Source: Spongilla lacustris
Taxonomy: Eukaryota; Porifera; Demospongiae; Spongillida; Spongillidae
Assembly: GCA_949361645.1 (NCBI GenBank)
Contig: OX442422.1
Coordinates: forward strand, 9,126,426-9,190,425
Length of the DNA: 64,000 nucleotides
Direction of reading: 5' to 3'
Shown here: positions 1 through 11,700 of the stretch, piece after piece
Numbering within the stretch: the stretch's first letter is position 1
How the letters are laid out: every line of letters starts with the position of its first letter
Notes under the pieces: generated by a model
What the model saw: the letters and a program-made list of their open reading frames with translations, nothing else
What the model was told of the DNA's origin: nothing
The model's database searches: none
Position numbers and translations under genes: made by a program

Positions 1-60
1 AAGTTGGAGCAAAATTGGAAGACATTAGTCACAACTCTGAGTGACAATAGATTAAACGAC

Positions 61-366
61 CCCTCCATGACATCATATGAAGGAAGGGGTGGGGACATAA
101 CCACTCCATGACATCATATGAAGGAAGGGGTGGGGACATAACCACTCCATGACATCATATGAAGGAAGGGGTGGGGACATAACCACTCCATGACATCATA
201 TGAAGGAAGGGGTGGGGACATAACCACTCCATGACATCATATGAAGGAAGGGGTGGGGACATAACCACTCCATGACATCATATGAAGGAAGGGGTGGGGA
301 CATAACCACTCCATGACATCATATGAAGGAAGGGGTGGGAACATAACCATTCCATGACATCATATG
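61..366. repeat. 41-bp minisatellite, about 7 copies
   Basis: Near-identical head-to-tail units contain CTCCATGACATCATATGAAG followed by GAAGGGGTGGGGACATAA. The last copy is slightly degenerate (GGGAACATAACCATT). The same unit recurs in the opposite orientation at 2670-2796 and 26905-27535. The segment before the array (1-60) is also repeated at about 2611-2670, so array and flank were copied together. Confidence 0.95.
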
Positions 367-1379
367 GGAAAAGGGCGCCATAGCACTACTTCACACACAC
401 TGCACAATAGCACTACTTCACACGCACTGCACTAAAGCACTACAGTATGCATCAGAAAAAGTTGGCGCCACGTGCATTACGGTCAAGCGTATTCCGTTGC
501 ACTGGTGTTGCGTTACGATCAGAATTAGTTACTTTAGGCCATTCCAAATGTGATTGTTATTTCCCGTCCGGACCTTTTACCAAAACCCATGTGGGCAGGC
601 GGCTATTATCCATTATTTACATATAAACAATAATTATGATGCATTCTTATGCAATCTTACATCATGAGCAAAAGGCGGCACACCTGAAAATGATAGCGCT
701 GTATATCCAGGCCTGTAACTGTGGATGTCTGAGAAGCAGTACGCAAGCTTTTTGTAATGTGACACGTTTACCAACATCTCAAACAAATAAAATTGAAAAC
801 ATATTCCGATAATTAGAATAATGGACACAATGGTGACATTATGCGGGTGGTCTATAATGATGCAGGCGGCGGATGGGAAACAACAATCACATTTGGAATG
901 GCCTTAATACCTTAAACAAAATACGCTCTGGATGTAAAGCTAGTTACAGTCCGTTACAGTCACCAAAAGGCTTACATGTACATCTAAACACATGTCCAAA
1001 ACACAGGGCAGGCAGCTGTAAGTGTTGATTCCAGGCGTAAATTGGAGTAGGAACAGGCAATCGGTTACGTGTGTCCAGTTTGTTGCCTGACGTCACAGTG
1101 CTAGAAACAACTTCTATTCAAACATGTACTCATGTTGTACTTGTAGTGCGAAAATTCCCTCTAGTAATTATTCATAACACTATTTGGAAGGCCAGTACAA
1201 GAAATATCAAAAATCAATAAGAAAGCCGAGTGTTACCGATAATATTCGGTTAGAAGTTATCTCTTACTGAAAGGTAATGATAAGAAAAGTGTCTTACCGT
1301 ACCGGTTGCTTAACGGTATCGGATAACCGCTAAGCAGTAAGGACAAAGCTTATCGATAGTTGACCCTAGTTTTCCAGCC
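367..1379. other. No gene seen
   Basis: This AT-rich stretch has a short tandem motif (CACTACTTCACAC, about 385-440). I see no splice-bounded coding segment. The short open frame at 634-828 on the minus strand has no recognisable content. Confidence 0.5.
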
Positions 1380-2015
1380 TTCAAATTATAGGACTAGGCA
1401 TGACCTCTTTGTCTTGTATACACTTTTTGGAAAACCTTGCCATGTAAATGGTGACACCAAACTCTTCACAAATTCTTCAGTGGTGTTAAAAAATTAGTAT
1501 CATTTCACTCCTAGATTTTGTCAGAGCGAATTTATTCTTGAGCTGTTGGATAATTTCTGTCCCATCATCTGTATGCACAGCCTCAGGTCTAACCCCAGTA
1601 GAGTAGCAAGTTGTATGTTGACTTCTCTTCCACTGCTTCAAATAATCTTCTAGACATTTTTGCTACATATCTTTGACTATGGATAAATCGCTTTCTGAAG
1701 GGGGAGACCTCTAGAGCTGTGAGGAAAGCATTTTGTTTATTGTGAATAACGTAGGACTACCGGGCGAATCAATGTCACTTGCACTGATGCTATCTTGCGT
1801 TGATGAATAAGGTGTGGAAATACTTGGCTGAGCACAAGACCACTAGGCCGTGCGTGCTCAGAAGCTACTTCAGAATGATGGTTTTGAACTGCTTTTAGAC
1901 AATTTACTACACACAGCAAGTCTCCACTTTGCAAAGACAGAGATGGACAATCGGCTATAAGTTGTTCTGATGCAACTTGGGAAGTGTAAATATATGCGGC
2001 GCCGATGCTTCTCAA
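1380..2015 (-). pseudogene. Relic of a multicopy metazoan protein family
   Basis: Reading the minus strand from 2015 downward, coding-like pieces appear in successive frames. They are LQSGDLLCVVNCLKAVQNHH, then a Ser-rich piece (SASDIDSPGSPTLFTINKML) in another frame near 1730-1830, then HTDDGTEIIQQLKNKFALTK near 1520-1590, a stop, and CEEFGVTIYMARFSKKC near 1410-1475 in a further frame. I recognise the order TDDGTEIIQQL, KSRSEMILI, EEFGVTIYMAR from a family that is repeated in sponge, cnidarian and mollusc genomes and is usually annotated as uncharacterised. At least two frame changes and one stop make this copy non-functional. The function is unknown to me; the multicopy distribution suggests a link to mobile elements. 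Confidence 0.6.
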
Positions 2016-2669
2016 ACGGGTAATGACAATACTTGTACAAATTGATCGACAAGGCTAATAACGTACATGTACGCTTTTGCCCAAATAAGGTAACACAATC
2101 TGCTGAGTCATGCTAACATGTGGGCAGCTGTGGTAAGACAGTTTACATAACACCACTTGTAACGTCTGTAAACAAAACAGAATTTTGATGAGACAAAAAT
2201 GGCGCCCTCATATAAAACCTTGCGTGGTTCTCAGGGGTTATCAATACACAAACTTTTTATTCTTTAAAAACACTGACACTGATAGTCCCTTCACTTATGT
2301 GAAAAAAACAATTTGAATTTTAATATGGGGGGCACCTCAATATTGCAAAAGGTGCTTTGAAGTTGCCAATAATTTAACTCTTTACCCACCCCCCAAAATA
2401 ATCACCATAGATCAGTTCTACTGATCATGGCCTTCAATTTGATGCCAAAAAACTCTGCTGTCAATTGTATTGCAGCCAAGATATGAGTGTACAAAGTTGC
2501 AACATTTGTGAAAAAATTAATTATTCAGTGATGTGTATTTCGTAACCCATTAACGTTATTAACTCAATAAATGGTACAAGTCACTTTCATATCAAGACCA
2601 ACATATATGAGAAGTTGGAGCAAAATTGGAAGACGTGTGTCACAACTCTTGCTGACAATAGATGAAATG
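2016..2669. other. No gene seen; duplicated flank at the 3' end
   Basis: AT-rich DNA without supported exons. The final part (about 2611-2670) repeats the first 60 bases of the window at high identity and leads into the reverse-oriented minisatellite. Confidence 0.5.
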
Positions 2670-2796
2670 ACCCGGAGTAGTTATGTCCCCACCCCTTCCT
2701 TCATATGATGTCATGGAGTGGCTATGTCCCCACCCCTTCCTTTATATGATGTCATGGAGTGGTTATGTCCCCACCCCTTCCTTCATATGTCCCCTG
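2670..2796. repeat. Minisatellite, reverse orientation, about 3 copies
   Basis: Units contain GGTTATGTCCCCACCCCTTC and CTTCATATGATGTCATGGAG, the reverse complement of the 61-366 unit. The array sits directly upstream of the splice acceptor of the 2817 exon, as the third array does upstream of the duplicate exon at 27561. Confidence 0.95.
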
Positions 2797-2816
2797 TCCT
2801 TCCTTTGACCAAGCAG

Positions 2817-2900
2817 GTATTCAGCAGGCCCAACAAGCTGCAGCAGAAGTCCAGGAAGTGATGACCTCACAACCACCACCAAGAGTTGAATCAGTAAATG
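2817..2900 (+). CDS. 84-nt exon, Gln/Ala-rich, spliced to 3677
   Basis: A CAG acceptor ends at 2816 and a GTAAC donor follows 2900. Read with two leading bases, the exon gives IQQAQQAAAEVQEVMTSQPP, then PRVESVN, and leaves one base (phase 1). That base joins AA at 3677 to make a Glu codon and continues in frame into the next exon, so the two belong together. The first coding exon and start codon lie upstream and were not found; the preceding sequence is minisatellite. A close copy of this exon is at 27561-27641. The heptad-like Gln/Ala/Glu content suggests a helix or linker. Function unknown. Confidence 0.7.
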
Positions 2901-3676
2901 GTAACAAAGTGTTTTTACATGTACATGTATGATTGTGATTGTCCTGATTGTACGACATTGGCCCAGACTACGGTATGTATTTGAAAAACACTACATCATA
3001 TAAGCTTACTATATATGGTATAGCGCAAAGTAGTGGCGGTGGAAAAGTTTGGCGGATAGTCATCAGTAGAGGTTTGGCGAAATAAAATTTTGGCGAATGC
3101 CAGGTCCCTAATTATTTAAATGCATGTTCGGTGCACGTGTTATGTGAGAGGCACACATATTTATATCCCATGAATAGTTTTGAAAAGCAAATGTTGTAAT
3201 TTGGGTCTTGCTTGAGCTGTCACACTTCCTGCCACTTGTTATGGAATGAAGTACTACAGTGGAGATCGTGATAGTTGGACGGAAAAAAAATTGACATTAA
3301 TTTTATGTGTACTTGAATTTAAAACAATAACCACATGTGATAGTGAGAATCTAACTGCACAGATTTCCCATGACATTGAAGTACATGCTTCTTTGATGTG
3401 GTCTTGCCTAGTTGAAGATATGTACATGTATATGGCTGCAACAGTAGCTTGTATGTGGTGCAGTAGTTAGTATTCAAGGGCCTTATAATGTTAGCACATG
3501 TATACCGGTGAAGAGAATCGATGCACATGCCTATAACACACAGTGCACGTATAATGGGGGCAAACTGTATGGGGACAAAAATGCACTCTAGGTCCTTCTG
3601 CTGTTTTACATCATGCATGTACATGTATGTGACCTAAATCCTCTGGATTACATTCTTGTTTGATTTTACCTTTCAG

Positions 3677-4557
3677 AAAAACGTTTTATAAAGGACAACT
3701 GTGGCTGTGGAAAGTGTGACTTCAACGGACTCATTACCAATGGATGTCCTCATCCACTAAGACAGCAATTCTTGTACCTCAACAGTGGTGCACTTACTCA
3801 GAATGAAAAAGACATTTTACTACTAAAGCTTAAGGCTGATGCAAATGGTATAAATCAGAAACATGGTAACATGGTCCTGAAATTTGAAACCTGGATGGAA
3901 GAAAATGTGACTGTTGAACAATACAGGAAGATCCTTTTGAAGATACCAGGTACTATCAAGAATGATGCACTCATGCTTAAGGACAGAAGGAAGGATATCA
4001 AGGCAGCTGATCACTCAGACTGTTTAGCAATACTCTCTGACTACTATACGTGGTTTAATTGCTCTGTTTTGAAACAAGTACTAGAATATGCTAAAACGTT
4101 AACATGCAAAGATCCAACCGACATTTTGTCAATTCTTCAGTCCTACACAGAGGAGGTGCACAAGTATTGCAAACGGAACATCTTTGAATGTCCCCCACCT
4201 TCATGTATGTCATCCACAAAAGGCACAACATACTTTGTATTAAAACTAGAAAAGCACCAGGTACTTGATGAAAGAACATTCACTGCAGATGAAATTCGAC
4301 TATTTGAAGCAACTTTAATGACATTTTTAAATATTCCAGAGTACATACTCAAGTTACACACTTTTGGTGATGGATGTGTGGAGCTGGTGTATTCTGTACC
4401 ACTGTGTATATACTCTGTACTGTTTCCTTTGGATGAAGAACAGTGGAAACATCTTATCACACTTGGTGTGACAGAGATCATAACAATGGACTACCACTAT
4501 GAGAAGGAAGATTACCATGTATGTTACGCTTATAATACACCTGTGTCATGCATGTGA
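3677..4557 (+). CDS. Large exon of a sponge-expanded protein family of unknown function
   Basis: The exon follows a TTTCAG acceptor (3671-3676) and stays open for about 290 residues to TGA at 4555-4557. It begins KRFIKDNCGCGKCDF, then NGCPHPL, a Cys/His cluster that may bind metal. Next come LTQNEKDILLLKLKADA, a helical stretch ending KYCKRNIFECPPP, and a C-terminal block (YFVLKLEKH, FGDGCVELVYSVPLCIYSVL, FPLDEEQWKHLITLGV). I recognise this order (LTQNEKD, CKRxxFECPP, DGCVxLVxSVP, LFPL) from lineage-expanded, unnamed proteins in sponges and cnidarians, some with ankyrin or Death-like partners. A strong donor-like GTATGT after CAT at about 4519 could end the coding exon earlier, making the last 13 residues an artefact. 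No catalytic motif is visible. Confidence 0.75.
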
Positions 4558-6077
4558 TAGTCTAATCATAGATTTTTTGTCATCAAATAATGCTATGTTA
4601 TCTTGTATGTCTTTCTTTGAAGATAGTTTTTATGTCTACAAAAAATCTATTGAATTAACCCTATATAAGCCATGAAACACAAGAAAAAGTTTCCTCGATA
4701 TTTTCTAGTATTACAGATGCCATGGTAGTATAGTTATAGTGTCATCATGGAGTATGTGTGTAACATCGGTTGATGCATAATTGATACATGTACATGTAGT
4801 TGATAATTATACATTAAAGTACATGTAACACATGTCTTTTGGGTGGTTTTTCATTTATTCCAAAACTATACATGCTGTATCCCTTTTGTGCATGCACTTT
4901 TGAAGTTATAAGATCACCCTGCTAGTCTAACTGGTGCAGCCGGAAGTGGAGTGTGTGGAATAGAAAAGATAAACATGGACGAAGGGGACAGTGTGTGGAA
5001 AGAGTAAATGACACGCCTGCGTGATATCGCATATTTACGTTATACAATATATTTAGGTAGCCACGTACTGGTTATATGGAGTGTGAGCACTAGTATTACA
5101 TCTGAGTAGCCTATGTGAGTTGCGTACCAAGTAAATGGTGTTCCAGACATGGAGCATGGGAAATTAGCTTTTGTTGGCAGATATTTGGTTGGTACTGCAT
5201 ATTAGTGTATTAAATACGAGTGTATTAATAAAGGATGTGTCTATGTATATGCGCAAGCCAGTTGCATGCTATAGTAATACGTGAATAATTCATATGAATT
5301 GCCATGCACTGTGTGGCACTCAATCATTCTATTACACAGCCTTCTACATGTAGGCCAGTGTAGGAAAGGTCAGTTTAGGGTGATTTTGGGCTAGAATTCA
5401 GATATTTACCAAAAATGAATTCTAGTGGTGAAAAAGTGTAGGACCCCTACATGTAAGTCCAAAATGGCCTATGGTAATGATCTGCTCTAACCCTTAATTG
5501 TGCTAATTCTTTGGACCAAAAGGAGGTAAAAAAATAACAAGTTCTTGGAGTACATAGGACGAATGTTTGATTTAGCCTACTTGTAGGTAATTGTGAAGAC
5601 ATGGTCATCTAACTTACTAGAAAACGATTTCTGAGGAACTCAACACCGACTGTATCTTGCAGTGAGACCAAGCTGTTAAAGATTTCTACTGCGTCAGACA
5701 GATGAATGTAACTACATGATGTATGCTGTATGAATGCTGATGTGATTGGAGGGGAGGAGATATATGGACACTGGTCGTTGGTGTGTGTTATTATTAATAT
5801 TAAGTGCTGTAAGCTCCTCAATGGGATCTAGGGTGGAGCCCCAAAAGCCAACGCTTTTTGCATTGTAAAACCCTGCAATAAAAAATATAGTACGTATAGA
5901 ACTGAACTCACCGTCCATTCATTTAGACTGAGACACAGAGCCTCTGCATATCATATTTTTAATTTCGCCTTTTTAGATGTGACGTAAAAACATCTTCACG
6001 CAGTGCATAGCGCATGTATCTGATACATGCGCTATAATCTATGCTATGGATCCACTATACTACGCTGTTGTTATTTT
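4558..6077. other. No gene seen; dispersed repeat fragments
   Basis: TACATG-rich, AT-rich DNA. A segment at about 5708-5790 is the reverse complement of sequence found in the ankyrin introns (about 9715-9795). A segment at about 5813-5870 (GGAGCCCCAAAAGCCAACGC, TTTTTGCAT) is shared with about 25823-25870. I read both as dispersed elements. Confidence 0.6.
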
Positions 6078-6227
6078 ATGGAGGAAATGTCCACCCCAAT
6101 GGAAACAACCCCAATAGGCTCATACACAGACACAACTATAGGGGGTAAAAGATGCTTACTGAAGTATAACAGTGGCACCCTTCCAGTTACAAAACCCTGT
6201 AACACAAGAAGCTTTGTCGCTCACTAA
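6078..6227 (+). CDS. Small ORF, possible first exon
   Basis: ATG GAG GAA ATG opens a 49-codon frame (MEEMSTPMETTPIGSYTDTT, then IGGKRCLLKY) ending at TAA 6225-6227. Thr/Pro-rich content and balanced codons make it look more like coding sequence than the surrounding AT-rich DNA. I recognise no domain. It could be a leader exon for the ankyrin gene that starts downstream, but no donor linking it to 8674 stands out. Confidence 0.25.
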   Translation: MEEMSTPMETTPIGSYTDTTIGGKRCLLKYNSGTLPVTKPCNTRSFVAH

Positions 6228-7984
6228 GCATGGCCATATAATTATTATAAAGCTATGCTCATATAGTTACTATACACTTACAAATGGACTTAATTCTAAG
6301 GCAGTGACGTAAGTGTGGCAGAACATCACATCCTGTCTTTGGCTAAGTATTGAACCACTTGCTTTTTGCTGAACAAAAAACAGGTTTTGTCTTCCAAAAG
6401 CAAAGTGTTTAAGATGATGGGGCTAGGCAGGCTGGGATTCAACTCTCGCACATCGGCATAGCCATTTTTAATGGAACTGCTAGTTTAGTAACTGTAGCTA
6501 ACAACATGCTGATGGGTCCTGTAACAGATCAGACATTGGTCGCCACATGTAGTAGCATGAAAAGCCAGGGCTGACGCATGTGGATTCGCTTTGGTGGGCG
6601 TGGTTATTGGTCGAGCATTTTAAAACGGTAACGAAGCGTTGCCTTTACTCGCCAGCTCGCATATAATCCATCACAAACATGACAGATATGCACATATAAC
6701 GTGAGCTTCGCTAAACAGTGCCGTTCACGTGAGTGACAAGTCAGTACCAAAATTCTGCCATTTAATTTTGTTCTCCGTCGTCTTCCGTTCATCGCGACAG
6801 GAATGTTGTAAGAAGACACGATTAGCTTCAAAAAGTAGCATTTTATTTCCAAACATGCCCTTTCATACAAATAAGACCTACAGTTGTTAGCTGGTGGTGA
6901 AATGACCCAAGCAGGTGCAATTCATTATCAGTGAAAATTCTTGGTAGCCTAGCAGTATGCAATATGATGTCACACACGTGTCTTAATTTACTGTTGCCAG
7001 GTTACACACAATTAACGTACGCAGCTGCAGACACGTTTACAATAGGCAGTTCTAATTCAGCAAAGGTGACCAAGCCAAAGGAAACGGCTCGATAACAAGG
7101 AGAACTCTGAGTTTAATGTCTATTGTCCTGAATATCCACCCGGGGATACAATTGTATACCCGGGTGGACAGCAAAAAAAGCTTTTGCCGTTCGGTCACGG
7201 AAGGGACCTATTGTCATTTAACTACTCAGCGTGATTAAGGCAAGGCTTTTTCGGCAATAATAGAATTCAATTGTTTTAATGACTTCTAATACCTTTATTT
7301 TTTTTTCTTTCTTCTTACCAGGGAGTGCAATTCTATCGGAAGATGTTGTTTGCGTTATGTTATGAACTTGTATTCGTGGTTTTATTTTATTTTTTTGTGT
7401 GCTAATAAATTAGCTTTCATGGCAGTCAATAGTACGGGTAATTTAAGCAGCTGTTACGCGACAATAGGCGCGCAATGATTACTTATACAGCTGTTACGCA
7501 TTGTTTTTGGTTTGCAATTAGGCATTAAATACTAAATTGGCCTGAGTCGCCTGAACGGCCCTGAAGTAGAGTGCACCTGCTTCAAACGGGACAGCGTCGA
7601 TGACTATAGGTATAATAGGAATTAAGAACCCGCGGCTGACAGCTAGGCCAATTACATAACCAGGTAAACTGATATCATTGGCAATGGCACAGCTGTGTAT
7701 ATGATACGGCTATGCCCATAACTGTTCGGCTATGCGTATATAATGCCCAACTAACAACGGGCGGTACCTTATGTACTGTATAGTTGCATTGGACCTTCTC
7801 TACACTATTAATACTTTTTTGTCTTTCTACATGTTCTAGAGGGAGATAATTTGTACATGCATATATATTCTTTTACGTAGTGAAAAATTATATATCTACT
7901 GCAAGCAAAGCTGCAACAAGCAAACCAGTAACATTATAATGTTATTAAAATGCTTCTTGTTTGCCGGAATCGCTATATCTTCTG
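6228..7984. other. No gene seen; one short perfect palindrome
   Basis: AT-rich DNA. The notable structure is a palindrome at 7136-7167 with arms CCACCCGGGGATACAA and TTGTATACCCGGGTGG, of the kind found at element ends. The minus-strand frame at 6604-6870 is basic and has no recognisable content. Confidence 0.45.
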
Positions 7985-8456
7985 AGCACTAAATGCTATC
8001 CACTTCCTATTTTCAAATGTTTATACTACACCATTTCTCTATGATAAGTTATATTTTGGAGTCTTGCACCTGCTCCACGCCAGTATTGCAATGTTCAATA
8101 CCCGACCGGGTTCAAACCCGCCATACCTTTAGGTAGGAGTAATCAAATCGCTTCAAATTCGGTTTGTAGGCACAGAGGTTCTATACCTATCGATTTGTAC
8201 TGTTCGTTAATTTTTATGCCATCCGTTACAGAGATACAGTTGAACACAGTACATCCACTTTTTCCCGCTCGATTCGCGCCAATGATATACAACCGCCTCC
8301 CCATACATTGAGCGCAGCTGGACGTGATTTACCAAAATCATTGGCGCAGATCGAGCGGGAAAAAGTGGACGTACTGTGTTCAACTGTATCTCTGTAACTG
8401 ATGGCATAAAAATTAACGAATAGTACAAATCGATAGGTATAGGACCTCTGTACCTG
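7985..8456. repeat. Dispersed repeat family A with terminal foldback
   Basis: The stretch 7985-8280 is shared in the same orientation with 47590-47880 (for example CTACACCATTTCTCTATG, AGTAATCAAATCGCTTCAAA, CGTTAATTTT). In this copy the end is folded back: 8168-8286 is the inverted match of 8337-8456, with about 50 bases between the arms. The pair includes CTTTTTCCCGCTCGAT against ATCGAGCGGGAAAAAG. No ORF. I infer a non-autonomous foldback element. The piece GGGTTCAAACCC near 8108 resembles a tRNA B box, but no A box was found. Confidence 0.8.
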
Positions 8457-8673
8457 GATACACAACCAGCAGGGTGATATTATAACTTCACAAACAATTT
8501 TCATGGAGCTAGTGTACACAAAGAATAGAGAAATATTTGCGTGAAGAAGAATGGAATGTTTTGAACAAGTTGCCCCACAAAAAATGGTACTAAGTTCATA
8601 TGTCTTGATACTTCATATGTGAGATTAAGTGTGATGTTTTGTTGTACATATGTATATGGTTTGTTTACTGTAG

Positions 8674-8772
8674 GAAGGTGAGAAGGAACTTCGAGATGCT
8701 GCACTGAGAGGTGATGTTGGTGTAGTGGCAAAACTGATTGAAAGTGGAGTATCTGTTAATTCAACTAACTGG
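8674..8772 (+). CDS. Ankyrin exon 1
   Basis: 99 nt between TTTACTGTAG and GTGAGATG. It encodes [20 protein letters not shown], then [13 protein letters not shown]: an N-terminal capping-type ankyrin repeat, more diverged than the other exons. Confidence 0.85.
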
Positions 8773-11700
8773 GTGAGATGTAATAATTATACATGTATAT
8801 ATATGATAGTTTCAGGTTTCTTGCCCTTCAGATCTTCTAATAACTAACCTGAGCTACATATACATGTGAAGCAGTGAATAAAATGTAGTCCCACCGGTTG
8901 ACAATCTGAAGTATTACACTAGTCACCACCATGATAGGTTTTAAGTCTTAGGGTTAGGGGTATTACATGTATAACTAAACAGTGTAGTTAGGTGTAAAGG
9001 TTGAAAGATAACAGTTATAATTCTTTAGAATTTAAGTTAAGTAGCGTACATAGCCTGTATGCAGCCACTTAGGTGCAAAGTGAACTGTGGCATAGGGAAA
9101 GGTCTGAAGCATCATTGGAAGTGGGAACCAAAAAATAATAATGTTTTTTCTTCTGAGGAGGGCACTTTAGGAGCCACAAACTAAGTGGCATTTAGCATCA
9201 GTAGTTTTATGCATGACCTCATGTACTACATGTACATGTACATGTGTACATTGTACATGGTATTAATGTGAACATTGAGAATGTGGTCAGTTGGTGTACT
9301 ATATGATAATACCCGTTAATGAAAAGATCTTAAAATTAAATCATTAGTTATGAATCAGTCACACTAAAAACTAACATATATGATTTTAGCATGTGCTCCA
9401 CTCTTGGGGCACTCTATGGACAACATACAGCCTAAGCATTACAGTTGTTTGTTACGTAAGTACTAGTAATACTATAACCTTCAGTTATTGTACGTCGTCT
9501 ATAACTGCAGGGATGGATATCCAGATTTTAGGAATGGGGTCTAATAACTATATTCACTAGCAGGGGAGGTACGGGAGGGTGTGTGCTCCTCCTGTGACAG
9601 TAAGGGGGTCTGGGGGAGTGCTGATAGGTGCCCCAGTGACCTGTATTTAGCGTGAAAATGAATGTACGTTTGACAGTGATATCACCCCTAAGCAACTTAA
9701 TATTAATAATAACACACACCAACGACCAGTGTCCATATATCTCCTCCCCTCCAATCACATCAGCATTCATACAGCATACATCATGTAGTTACATGTGTTG
9801 ATGACCATGTACTACATGTACATGTGTACATTGTACCCACCATAGTTGACTGAACTATTGTACCCACTCCAGTATGGTCATACAGCATTACATCTTGCTG
9901 CAAGCAGAGGTCATACTACTTGTGTGGAACATCTCCTTTCTACTCCTGGTATTGATGTGAACATTAAGAATATGGTTAGTTGGTACACTATATGATAATA
10001 CAGTGTAGTCGTGAAGGAAAATGGATCTTAAAATAAATCGTGAATTATGTATCAGTCACTTAAAACTGAAACTAAAAACTAACATATATGATTTTAGCAT
10101 GTGCTCCACTCTTGGGGCACTCTATGGACAACATACAGCCTAAGCATTACAGTTGTTTGGTAGGTAAATACTAGTAATACTATAACCTTCAGTTATTATA
10201 CGTCGTCATTAACTTCAGGGTTGGATCCAGAATTTCGGAAGGGGGTCTAATAACTATGTTCACTAGTAGGGGAGGTATGGGAGGGTGTGTGCTCCTCCTG
10301 TGACAGTAAGGGGGTCTGGGGGAGTGCTGATAGGTGCCCCAGTGACCTGCTTTTGTATTTATTTAGAATTTAAAATGAATATACATAAACTAAACAACTT
10401 AATATTGTTAATGACACATACATGTACATGTACCAGTGACATCACCATAGTCTGATAGCAATGGTTCATACTGCTCAGCAATTCAATTGCTGACATGAAG
10501 CCATTGTGAAGTGTAGCCTAGCTGCATAGCGGTGTATGTGTGGGTGTGTGGTGTACATTGGAACTTTATGTAAACTTGATAACACATGTATAAAACAGGT
10601 TAAAATATGTCAAAACACTACATACATCTTCCACCATGGTTGCTTGAAATGATTGGACTATTGAATCATACATATCAACTGTATTCAGCTTGCTTCATAC
10701 ATGTACCTTTCAGTATGATGATGCACCATTACACATTGCTGCAAGGGAAGGTCATACTACTTGTGTGGAACATCTCCTTTCCACTCCTGGTATTTATGTG
10801 AACATTCAGGATGAGGTGAGTTGGTCTGGCAGGGGCTGTGGTATCCCTCCCACCCTGGCTAGGGGGAGGGGCTGTGGTATCCCTCCCTCCCTGGCTAGGG
10901 GGAGGGGCTGTGGTATCCCTCCCACCCTGGCTAGGGGGAGGGGCTGTGGTATCCCTCCCACCCTGGCTAGGGGGAGGGGTTGTGGTATCCCTCCCACCCT
11001 GGCTAGGGGGAGGGGCTGTGGTATCCCTCCCTCACTGGAAGGCTAGGGGGAGGGGCTGTGGTATCCCTCCCACCCTGGCTAGGGGGAGGGGCAGTGGTAT
11101 CCCTCCCACCCTGGCTAGGGGGAGGGGCTGTGGCACCCCTGGCTAGGGGGAGGGGCTGTGGTATCCCTCCCACCCTGGCTAGGGGGAGGGGCTGTGGTAT
11201 CCCTCCCACCCTGGCTAGGGGGAGTGGCTGTGGTATCCCTCCCACCCCTTGCTAGGGGAGGGGCTGTGGTCCCACCCTGGCTAGGGTTAGGGGCTGTGGT
11301 ATCCCTCCCACCCTGGCTAGGGGGAGGGGCTGTGGTATCCCTCTATTATCAAAGTCATGGAAGATTAAGGTTATTAATAATTATTACTATTGTACATATA
11401 AAAGCCCACTAACTAACATATGAACTTTACAACATGGTCTGTTGTACACATGCACATGTAGGCCACATGTCACCAAAGTGTGACAGCTTTGCCTCTGCTC
11501 TCAAGTCCCATATGTCTCCATGACTACAGGAATGCTATACACTCCATACACTTCACACCATGTATAAGTAGATTATGTACTGTACTGTGATGGCTTTCAT
11601 ATGTAGATAAGTGTGTGCATGGAGGTGTATGGTGTGGGTGTGTGGTAGTGTGAAATTGGTACTTAATCCTTGTGTAAACTTTGCAAAGGGTTTTTACATG

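Noticed and set aside
61..366. Regular 41-bp repeats resembling a CRISPR array
   Set aside because: Units are directly adjacent with no variable spacers, and the sequence context is eukaryotic. It is a minisatellite.
8100..8125. tRNA-like B box GGGTTCAAACCC in repeat family A
   Set aside because: No A box at the right spacing and no cloverleaf pairing. The second copy keeps the motif but adds no support.
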